In this document: piece by piece, positions 15,201 through 27,200 of the stretch | How positions within the stretch are numbered: the first letter of the stretch is position 1 | How the letters are laid out: every line of letters starts with the position of its first letter | Origin: Branchinecta lynchi | Taxonomy: Eukaryota > Arthropoda > Branchiopoda > Anostraca > Branchinectidae | Direction: 5' to 3' | DNA length: 64,000 bases | Assembly (NCBI GenBank): GCA_023053575.1 | Contig: JAKZAP010000001.1 | Span: forward strand, 13,408,849 to 13,472,848 | Translations under genes and position numbers: made by a program | The notes under the pieces: generated by a model | Told to the model about the DNA's origin: nothing | What the model saw: the letters and a program-made list of their open reading frames with translations, nothing else | Databases searched by the model: none

Positions 15201-18200
15201 CGGAGTAACTACGGTAAGTAGGATGGAACACGCTCTATGTGTACAGTCGCTGGGAATCCGTCGCATGTGCACAGTTTCAAATTCAAACTAGTTTATTTCC
15301 ATGATATCTTTTAACAAAAACAGTGGTGGATCGTCATACATGGTGCTGCTTTTGTGCTGCTGTTTGTTACGGATAGTAATAGGATATTAAATATCAAAGA
15401 TGACTCAGTAATCTGAAATAATGCGGGCTCAGAAAAGCAACTCCATATTTGGTAATAATTCAAGCCTCGGGACGATGGAAGTAGCCTTATCAGTTTCCTG
15501 TTGTTGAACATCCTCTTCCTGAGTTTTCAGGCATGTTTGATCAGGACTTTGGTTTAACCTTTTACATGTAGCGAGTGCGGTTAGTTGAACTTTAAAGGTT
15601 AGCTCCTACGCAGTAAGCAAGAATAGGAATTTGATGGGAAGCTCGAAACGGGCAGATGTTCTTGAGTGCTGATACAGAGAAGACTTTTGTTAACTAGAAG
15701 AAGGAATTAAAGTAAGTGTTAAAAGAAAAGAACCGACCTCCCTAAACGAAAGACTACGATCCCTATACGCCTTCGAAGGGTGAATACTGCTGCCGCTCGA
15801 ACGCTACCATATAATGATCCCAAGTGGGACATAAGCCGCCGGTCCGAGTATAAAGAGTAATAACACAGGGCAAGAACCTCTCATCGGTTTACTGGTGACG
15901 CGTCGTCTTTCGTTTGGAGGGAAGGTGTAGGCTAGATATTATGGTATATAGTGTTTTAGTGTTTTGAGTGCATTTTTCTATTTTATTTTTTTACCGGGTT
16001 ACTGAGCGAACGTAAAATGTCTGTCGAAGACACAGCAAAAATGTCCCTTGACACGCTTTGTAAAATTGCATCGCAAGTCTCTACCTTCACTGGTAGCGAA
16101 GACGTTTTGATATTTCTTGAGACGCTGGAAAATTTGAAATTCTGGGATAAGTCTATTCAGAGCGATGAACTTATCCGGTTGGCATTCATGAAAACAACGG
16201 GTCATGCGGCTAATTTTTTAACCAGCCACGCAAAATTCGAGTCATTCGAGGATTTGAAGAAAGCCCTTTCCAGCCAGTTTGAACACACGTCCTTGAGAGC
16301 ACGTCTAATTCACGAAACTCTTCGTCTTGAGGATGGCGAAGACCCATTCCCATTTTTCGAAAAACTAAAATTAAAGACTTTGAAACTCTTGGGTTTTGAT
16401 CAAGTCCCGTCGGCAAATGAAGAAAGTTTTATTGGCTATTCAAATCTTTTGAAAAACCTACTTCTTGACAGTCTTTCCCCTACGCTGGGAATGCGGGTGG
16501 TTGCTAAGTGTCCCACAGATTTTGAGGAGGCCACACAAATTTTGATCAATGATTTTCGGGCACGTGAATTTGCTAAAGCCAAATCGCCTCATATGCTTTC
16601 CGCTATTGCTTCCGCTTCAGTTGAAACTAAGCATAGTGTAACAGCGAATGTAACCTCACGAAATAGTATGGCACGGGATAACATGCAAGATAAGCATAGA
16701 GACGGCACTATTTATAGGCGTTCGAGTCGCCCAACATTTCGCCGTCGGGAGCCGTCACAAAATGACCGACTGTCAAATGGCGCAAGCAGCTACAGGGATA
16801 GTTCTCGTGAGAAGGGAGGGAATAAGAGTGCTTGGGAAGGTCACCGTGGGAGGTCCGAGGTTGGGTCGTATAAGAATTGCTTCAACTGCAACAAAACGGG
16901 TCATTTTGCTCGCGAATGTCGCGCACCACGTACCATCCGTTGCTATAACTGCCAAAGGATCGGGCATATGGCAAGACAATGTCGCAGTCAGTCCGTCGGA
17001 TTTAATCCGAAAAAGTGTTTTAATTGTGGGAAAAACGGCCATTTCGCAAGGGAATGCCTGGTGTCTGAAAATAGCAGCCGTTTAAACTTGTAAGGGGACG
17101 CGCACTTCGACACGTTTCAGTAAATTCTGATGCGCATCCTGTCCCGGCTTATTTGACTAAAAATATGGGTGGAAATTTTATTGCGTCGTATTTTGCTAAT
17201 TGCAATGGAGTGAATTGCAATGCTTTGCCGTATTTTAATGCTTCAGTGTGTGATATTCCTGTACGCGCGCTTGGGGATACCGGCGCTTCGATTTCATTAA
17301 TAAGCCATGATACGTTTTTGCAGTTGCCTGTTTTAGCTAGGTCAAAAATAGTTAAAAACCATAATGATGTTAGTAGTGCTACCGGCCATTCTATGGAAAT
17401 TATTGGATGTATTTCAGAGAATGTAAAAATTGATGAACATGAATATTTTGAGACTTTTTTAATAAGTGACAAACTGAAGATACCGATGATTTTGGGGTAC
17501 GGATTTTTAAAGAAGTACGACCTACTAGTTGATGCTAAAAATGACAAATTAATCCGTAGAGGCGGAAATGGGGGAGAGGTTCGGCCTGTTTGTAAATTTT
17601 CTGATCCGTCGGCAAATTGGGTTAACCTTAAAGGACAAAGGGAACAAAATTGTTGTTTTACTAGAAGCCAGTCTTGTAGTCCACAGTCGATCCCTTGTCA
17701 CCCGGTGGGTCCTGTAGTTAATTTACCTCCTCCTGATTACCCTTGCCCACTTCCCCATGCTGAAAATACTTGTAAAAAGTCTGAAATCGGGTTGGTAAAA
17801 ACGGAGGTGGAAGCTGTGAAACCACCGAAACGCATACACCGTCTTCAACTCGTGTCTAGGACTAGTGTTAATGCAAAGACCAGTAAACGTTGTGTTTTAT
17901 CTACCAGTAGGGGGCCAATAGACACGGACGGGATATTTTTGGTTTCACCTACGAAGGAAATGAATGAACGATTCCCAGACTTGGTTTTACCAGAACAACT
18001 TGTAACTACACAGGACGGCATGTTTCAGGTATTCATAGAAAACTATTCGGACAAAGATATAAAAATTCCCTTGTTTTATATGGCGAATGCCGAAGCCTGG
18101 ATTGCAGACGAAAATATTTGCATGAGTGTTACCGACTCATTAAAACCAACGGATGTTATTTCGGGTCCTGGTTTTCTGCCAGACAATGAAGTGGATGCGT

Positions 18201-21200
18201 TTCTTAAAATGTTCAAATTAGATCACCTCGCGAAAAACCCAGTTCGAAAACAAAAAGTAGAGAAGCTTTTAACTGATAATCATGACGTTTTCGCGAAGGA
18301 CGATTTTGATTTGGGAACTTGCAACATTGAGCCTTTTGTAATTGATGTGGGTAATGCACCCCCACAGAAAGTTCGTCCCTATCGCATTCCAGTCCACCTT
18401 GAACCCGTTGCAAAGGCAGAAATTGACCGTATGTTGGCTTGTAAGGTTATAGAGCCAGCCGCTTCGCCGTGGCTAGCTCCGTTATTGTTGGTCGGGAAAA
18501 AGGATGGAAGTTACCGTGCGGTTACCGATTTTCGTCGCCTGAATGATGTGACAGTGGGAGACGACTTCCCGCTCCCTCATATCGCTGCTATTTTAGACAA
18601 ATTGCATGGCAAAAAGATTTTCTCTGTTCTTGACTGTTTGAGTGGTTATTGGCAGATGGAAATCGATCCAGAAAGCCGCAAATATACGGGGTTTTCAGCT
18701 CCCGGCTACCAGCAGTTCGTATACGCGAAACTCGCGTTTGGTCTAAAAAACGCGCCTGCGGCTTATAGTAGAATTATGCATAGAATTTTGAAACATCTGT
18801 TTGATGAGGGGGTCGCCGTCTATCTGGATGACGTTATTAACGCCTCAGAAGACGACGATTCGCACATGGCTTTGTTGATTAAAGTTTTTACCGCTTTCCG
18901 AAAAGCCGGTCTGAAATTGAAAGCGCGGAAATGTGATTTTTTTAAGGAGGAAGTTATTTTCTTGGGTCATCGGGTCGATAAGAACGGAGTCCGTCCAGAC
19001 CCCAATAAGCTAAGTGCGGTTCGTAACATTGCATACCCAAAGGACGTCAGCGAACTGCGCTCATGTATAGGTCTGTTTTCGTATTTTCGCAAATTCGTCC
19101 CCCAGTTTTCGGCTATAGCATCACCCCTAATTAAACTCACCAAAAAGGAGGTACCTTTTATTTTTGGGGATGAGGAGAAGAAAGCTTTTGAACAGCTGCG
19201 ATCTAAATTGTTAGAAGAACCTATACTTGGCCTTCCAGATCTTGGTCGGTCCGCGAAACCGATGAAAATTTTTTGCGATGCTAGCAAAAAGGCGTGTGGA
19301 GGGTTTTTGACCCAGGAACAGGGTGGGAGGCAAAAGGTCTTACAGTATACGTCACGTACTTTCAACGACGCCGAGGTCAAACATGCCGCGGTCGAACAGG
19401 AGACCTTAGCCATAATTCACTGCATCAGGTCATTTCGCCCTTATTTGCTCGGTAGAAAATTCATTGTTGCCTCGGATCATAAGCCTCTTCAGTGGTTGAT
19501 GAAGAGTACAGGGAAGGATCTTACCGGAAAGTGGGCTAGAATGCAGATGGAACTGCAAGGGTACGAATTCGAGATCACGCACATCCCCGGGACTCAGAAC
19601 GTCGTTGCAGACGCTCTAAGTAGGCTTCCTACGACTATTCCAACCCCCGCGATAATGGCCGTAATACCAGAGGCGGATAACCAGTTTTCCTCAAAGGAAC
19701 TGCGGGAATTGCAAGGGAAGGACGGGTTTTCTTCTGCAGTACGTAACTACCTTAAACATGGCACTGGGTTGCCCTCTCAAATCGAAACTCAAGTCCTGCG
19801 TGAAATCGAAAATTTTGTTCTTGACGACGGCTTACTTTGTTACGTTTACACACCGTATCAAAACTGTCGCAGGCCTGATTTGCGGGTAGTACCAGTTTTA
19901 CCTCGTTCACTCATCCCGGAAGTCCTATTTGATTGCCATGATTCAAAAATATCGGGTCATTTTGGGTTTCTTAAGACATATGAGCGCGTGCGCAACCGTT
20001 TTTACTTTCGGAACATGTACAACGTTGTCAAACAATATGTGCTGTGTTGCCTTGATTGTTGTCAACGCAAAGGTCTTAACTACACACCCAGGGCTCCGTT
20101 GGGCACCATACCCGAGTCCTCTAGACCACTCGATATGGTCGGTATCGACCTTCTCGGTCCGTTACCCGTTTCTAGTCATGGTTCAAAATATATTGTCGTT
20201 ATCACTGATCATTTTACGAAATACATCGTTCTTACGGCCATAGCAGATAAAACAGCGAAAGCTGTCGCAAGGGCTTTTGTTGAGCATTTTGTTTTAATTT
20301 ATGGGGCATGTGAACGTTTGATAAGTGACCAGGGTACGGAATTCATAAATGCGGTATTCAAGGGTATACTTGAACTTCTTGACATTAAGCAGCTTCGTAC
20401 ATCTGCGTATCATCCAATGTGTAATGGGGCGGTCGAAAGGCGGAATAGGGATATAGCAAACATTTTAAGTCTATATGTCAAGGATAGGGGCCATTCAGAC
20501 TGGGAAGACCAACTTTGTTATGTCCAATTTGCTATGAACACAGCTTTTCACGAATCCATCTCGGACAACCCATTTTATGCTATGTTCCTTCGCGACGCCC
20601 GTTTCCCGACGGACACCGTCATTAACAGTAGGGTCTATTATAATCTGGATTCGGATTACAAATCGGAAATGATTACTCGGCAGAGAACTGCGTATCAAAT
20701 GATCAGGGACAACTCCGATATCGCTCGGGAACTTCAGCGGTTCTACTACAATAGAACCGAAAATCAGAAACCCCTAAAGGTCGGTGACCTTGTACTTTTG
20801 CATACGCCACCCGACGCGAGGTTGCGAAAATTGGACAAGATACGTTGGGTGGGTCCTTATCGAATAAATGCAGTTTTGGAAAATGGCCTAAACTTTAAAA
20901 TCACAAGGCTGTCAGACGGACGGGTGGAAATTGTCCATTACAATCGTTTGAAAACGTACATTCCCAGGAGTCTGTGGGAAAGGGACGTTATGCAAGATGA
21001 ACTGATTATACCGCCTAATTTTGACGAAATTCCGGCACCCATTTCCTCTCCCGCAGAAAATCCGGCCGGATATAAACCTGAAAGTTCGCGTACCGGAAAA
21101 ACAGTTACTTGGTGGGACAGTCCACTTGCAGGTCAGAAAACTATCCCAGATTGCGACCCACCAAACCTACCCTCCGTTATACCCAACCCACTTACTGAGG

Positions 21201-24200
21201 ACATGTATGATATTGGCGCGAGAGATTTTGCTTTTAGACCGGAATCCTCGGTTCCGGGTCCGGAATCGATGGATGATTTTCCGAAATTTCGCCAACTTCC
21301 TCTATTTCACCGCCCTTTAACATTACAGCCGTATCATACGGATCAACCAAATGAACATGGCGATTGCAAAAGACGTTATTCTCTGGGCTCTGAAGATTTA
21401 GAATGGGATGACCCCTATACTGAAACACCTGTTCGCAGGCAGGGGTTGGGAAGCTCCTCGAGTCTCGAGAGCGAATTATTAGACGATGCGCTGATGGAAA
21501 GAGAACTTTTCACACCAAGGACAGTTGTTAGATGCTCTACGCCAACTTTTGGCGAGGCACCAGTTTTGAGACAGGGTATCACACCATCTCATGATTTCTA
21601 CGAAAATCTCGCTGGGGTGGGGATACCGTCATTAGAGGCCCCAAACTACCGTCTAGAGTTCGAGAGCACAGTTGCGCAGGATCCGTTTAGTGATCCTGTG
21701 GGTATAAACGATTCACTCACGGGTAATAACTTCCCTCAGGCTAGTACGCGGGTTGACAGGTCCCCAGACCTATCACCTGTTCGACCAGAAGAAGAGTCAC
21801 CAAATCAAACGGTAATTGAGACACCTCAGTCTCGGGGGGGTAAAGTATCTCGGTTACCAGAATCAGAAGAAACCAGCCCTCAACGGGAAGGTTTTGGAAG
21901 GGGCACACTTGAGGAGACACCAGGTCATTCTGGGCTCGGGTCGAATTTTAGCGACGGGGTCAATGATGGGGTCGACCGTTCTGGTAGTATGCCGGAACTG
22001 AGAGGACCGTTTGGGGAACTCGAATCTGATCACTCTGGGTCTGAAGATCCTATTGATCTTAATAGCCCCCCACCAATTTTAATTCGTGATAGAGCTTTAA
22101 GCCACCCTACGGTTCGTTCAGAGGCGCTTAGATTACGTACTCAAGCCGCGCGCCGCGGTGCAATGCAAGGTGTTAGGTTTGATCTGGCTACGAGAGGTAC
22201 TAGACAAACGTCCAGAGAAGTTCGCCGCCCAAATAGGTTAGGGTATGATAAGCTTGGAAGCCCTTATTTACCCGAAAGTCGAAGGCAGTAAATAGAGGGG
22301 TAAATTACTAAAAGTAAATTATATGTATAGTTGTTGTCAGTGTTTTATTACAGATGAAAGACAAATAAACACGATCAGACAAATATGGGAAATTAAGGAG
22401 AGGAAAAAGATGGAGGCGCAGATAGGGTTTCAGAAGAAAAGCTGGAACACGCGCGAACAGAAGATCAAGTTAGTAAAATAAGCAGAAAATCTTGAACTGC
22501 AGAAATAATAAACGTTACAACAGTTGAATTCCGGGGCGTCAAAGGTCACCTTGCAGACGTGCAAGATTTGCTCTTTGAAGCCCAGGATAAACTCTTCGAG
22601 CTATTGCGATTTTGTTCATATACAATATAATAGAATAGTCGTCGGTGGTCGCTAAATTAAATTTGTAACGTTGCTGTTTTACTGCGTACTCGCTTGGCTT
22701 TATCTTGCTTCATTTTATGTTTGGCGTAGCAAATAATACATGGACAAGAAAGTTTAGTTTAGTTCCCTTGTTTCAGAAAGATGGAAGAAATCATAGAGTT
22801 TAATAAATCAATAATAGACCCAGAGTTATAACCTTAAAGGCCAAATTATGTTTTAGCTATTGGTCTATTGTCATGCAATGCCCTCAAAAGTGCTTAAGAC
22901 AGGCTCACACCGGCCGGAGCGACCTGTCTCGGCACTAAAAAGACGGTGTAGTTTCTAAATATTCTTGTCTCAGCTTATAAAGACCTAAAAATATTATTAG
23001 AACAAGTAGATACTTTAAAATACCAAGAATTAGTAGGGAGTGTCAAACTCCTTTAAAGCACAATGGACACTTCTAATGCTTTATTTTGTGTTAAATGCTT
23101 CACAAATAAACATTTCCGACTTCCTTTAGAAGGCGCTACGAAGATCGGCCGTTTTCTTGTTATCCCTTGTCTTTACCTCTTTGGCATTTCGGTGGTCAAA
23201 ATCTTAGGAGCTGGGATATTGTGGCAGGAAATTCAAAAACTCCCAGCAACGCTTGATAGAAAAGGATATATTTGAGATGTCATCAATAAGTCAAGCCGCA
23301 CATGCAGTTTACCTGATTGTTCTAGTGTTTCATCAGAAGTTCCATGTTTAAGTGCCTATTAAAAGATTTTCTTTGTGGAATAGGGTTGTGAAGATTGATT
23401 AACTTGCTTTATAAAATGTACGAGAATATGAAATAAGTTTATAAAAAAATAACATAGCTACGAAAATCATTCAAAAACAAAGAGCCTATTCATATCTTAA
23501 TTAGACAAGCTGATTTATGCATAAAATAAAGGTCTACTAAGTGTTATAAGAAACATCACGTTTATCTTTGTCCAAACTAGTAAATTTAGCATGTTCTGGT
23601 CCGAAAAATTACGCTTTGAAATATCACAGAGAGGAAACTGTTGAAAAAGCTGCTGAGCTAGGGGGTAAGCATTGTTACTAGGTTGTTACAGAGTGGGATT
23701 GGGGTAGTTTGATGTGCCCATTGAACTTTAACCATTTTATTTGCATTAAGTTTGGTCTGAGCCAGTAGGTAAACATAGAAGCGAAAGAGCAAAATTTTGT
23801 TTGAATTAAATCAGGGTGAGAAAATATTGGAGAATTAAGCAACTTAAAATAGGAAGTAACGTGTAGTGATGTCATGCACTGATAAACCTGGAGTGAGCTC
23901 GGTCAATGTTGGTCCCCTTGACCGAAACTACGCGGTATTTTACCTGTCTATTATTTTGTTTTACTGTACCATGTCAGAGGGCTCAGTAATAATCAATCAG
24001 TTATAATCCCTAGATTGTATTATGATACTAGATTGAACGATGTACAAAATAATTGAATCCCTGAAATACTGAGTAAAGAAATTTTGTTCGATTTTTGTTT
24101 GTCCCAAAATCTTCCCTAAGTACTTTTGCCCTGAAAAGTAAGAGTTCGCTCCCCTTTTGTTGAAAAGAGAAGGTCACGTAGCTCAACTAACAGATTATGC

Positions 24201-27200
24201 CTAAAAGCTATGACACAAATGATAGTACGATTTTTCAATTTTGTTTTTGCTGACTAGCTTTGCGGTTTTGCTTCACGCAAGTAGCTGATGTACATTAGCA
24301 GTATAATTGAGTCACAGGATTTTTAAATAATTGCTGCTAGACACGTATTTCGATTGATAGACAAATCGAATGAGGGTTTTACTAATTATTGTTTTGAGTC
24401 TTTCAGAGCTTAGAAGGACACACAGACAGTGTCAACCAATGGTCAATGGTCGGAGATATTAACCGGCATTTTATCCAGAAGCTTTTCATGATAGCAAGTA
24501 TAGACAGATAGATAGATATAGACAGATATGGTTGAAGCATACGTCCAACTTCACTTTGTTACCGTGTGCCGTAGAAATCGCGCCAAAATTTTGTTTTGCT
24601 GTAAAGCTAAAAACTACCGTCAGAGGCCATCCAACTTAAATAGATTAGCATACGTCGCGATTTGAAAGGTCAGAACTTGCGGTCAAGTTACCCTTAGCGT
24701 ACTTTAAACGCTCAAAGAGAAGTCGTGGGAAATTTTAAAGAGCTCCCGTGATTTGCGGTTTTAGCATCTGATATGCGTTAAACGTCTGGATTGAGGTGTC
24801 TTTAAATTTAAACAGCTCCCGTGATTTGCGGTTTTAGCATCTGATGTGCGTTAAACGTCAGATTTGAGGTGTTTTTAAATTTTCGCGAAGCACATATACA
24901 AATAACAAGAAACACGGAGAAGAAAGAAACATGAGAATGAGAGGACGCCAAAAGTAATCGTGTAAAGCGATTAAATAAGTATTCCAGATATACTGCGTTT
25001 ATTTTATATTACAGGTCGAGCCGAAGCCGAACCAACTTAGTCCTTACTACGAGTCGTCTCAGCAGAAATCCCGGTCATGGAGGAGCAGTTCGTCGAGCAT
25101 TTGTTGAGGAGCCAGTCATCGCTCTCAAACATCAACCTTGCCAGTGGCGGGAAAGAAGAAACGATTGGAGCGCCATCTGTTTCCCGATTTAGAAGTCACG
25201 ACGCAGACGACTTATGTCCGCATCAGCAGAAGTTCGACTAAGAAGCACAGAAGAGCTTAGCTGACAACGGCCCTGCCTGGGTGCAGCATGAGAAGCCAAC
25301 TAGTTCAACGTTTCGCTTCGATAACGCCAACAGAGGAACCGGCAGGAGACGTCAATATGAACCCCTATCTAGTATTCCGAATCAGAATGCTTTATATGGC
25401 ATCCCGAGGAATAAAATGTCAACGAGCCATCATTCGTAACCATTCTGGTCGAGTTTTCAGCAGAACGGCTGGAAGCAGTTTTGCCAACCCAGCAGAAGTT
25501 ATCGACGAGGAACGACTCAACAGAAGTCATCAAGTCAACCGAGTCAGCGTCGAGTCAACCAACCATCATTCGTAACCATTTCGGTCGAGTTTTCATCAGA
25601 ACAGCTGAAGACGAGGAACTACTTAACAGAAGTTATGAACGAGGATCAGCATCGCCCTCACACTCCGCCTATGCCAATGGAGGACGGCGAACGAGCTGAG
25701 TTGCCACCGAATCTTGAAGTAGCCGTAGATGTATTCACATACGAGGCCATGCCGTTTTCGCCAGCTATTCTACCAGAGGAACCAAGAGGGGACGTAGTCA
25801 TAAACCCCCCAACTAGTATTCCAAGTCGGAGTGCTCCCATACCGCATCCGTGGATGAACGGAGCCGTTAATCAACCATCGTTCATAAGCATTCCTGTCGA
25901 ATTTTCATCAGAACAGCTGGAAGCAGTCTTGTCAAGCGCACCAACAGAAGTCATCGACGGCGAATTATTCATTACCATTCCGTTGGAGGTCACCGTGGAT
26001 CAGCTTAACGATATTTTTATGCGTCCCGCGAATGCCCGTGCAAGGCAAGAACTTATGGTCCGGTTGTACCGTTTCGGAATTTTTCACGGTAGTGGGTGTA
26101 CATAACAGTAACAGTGAACATCGGAATAAGACAATTATAATTTTTAGTGCTGTTTTGCCGCTTTAACATGTAATTCATGTAAATTATTCGAAGGGCCTCA
26201 GGCCACAAATTGTAGTATTTTCCTTTTCAATAAGTGAAGCATGCTTGTTTTAAACTTTCAAAAGTATTCAAAAGGGCCGGAGGCCACGATTTTTCTATTG
26301 CTTTATTTGTTGAGCATGCTTATTCACATTATCAAATGTATTCAAATGGCTGTATATATATATATATGTAATAATAATAATAGTAATAAATTACTAGATA
26401 AAATGAAATAAAATAATTAGTTGTAAAATGTTGTGAGTACAATATGGTAATTTTTGCTTAAGTTGAAGTAGATAAAACGAGATAAAAATAATTAATTGTA
26501 GTATGTGGTGTGTATAATACTGTAAATTTTGCTTAAGTTAAAGTAAGAACCGATTCTCATTGGTTCCGATAAAACGAAATAAAAATAATTAATTGTTTTA
26601 TGTCGTGTATATAATATGGAAAATTTTTCTTGTAGTCGGTATTGTGGTGTCGTCGCGAATTAACGTTTGTGTTAACGTAGTTTTCAGTTTGAGTCGTGAC
26701 CGCAGTTAAACCAAGTTCCAGATGCGCGAGAATTAATTTAATTGGGAGAGGCATTATTTTTCTTTTAATTCAGATTTTCGCGGGTGTCTTAGTAATTTGA
26801 ACTTCATATTGATCCCATTAAACTAAAAAAAAATTAAAGTTAAAATCAGAAATCAACTTACAATTGTAAAATTATAAGCTAATTGTGTTGCCATAAATTA
26901 TAAATTTAACTTCTTTACGGGTGGGTTAGCCAAGTCAGAACTCGATATTGATTGTATAAAATTAGGTCCTACCCTGAACGAAATTTTCGAAAGAGGGAAG
27001 GGATGCAGACTTTTATTTAAATGCTTCTATTTTATCAGTGCATAAAGTACCCTTTTGTCAGGAGAGTATTCAGCATACTATGCCGGGGAGCAAAAGGTTT
27101 CAGGTCTAAAAACTTGCAAACCATCGCTCATGTAAACTTTCGGACAAAAGGAAGGGTAGAGGCTTTAAATGCTTCTATTTTATCAGTGCATAAAGTACCC

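Noticed and set aside
17149..17547. 132-codon antisense ORF over the protease region
   Set aside because: Shadow of the highly supported pol frame.
18967..19413. 148-codon antisense ORF in pol
   Set aside because: Shadow of the RT/RNase H coding strand.
25635..26105. Envelope-like gene of an errantivirus type
   Set aside because: No signal peptide, furin-like site or transmembrane segment is visible; kept only as an unknown accessory ORF.
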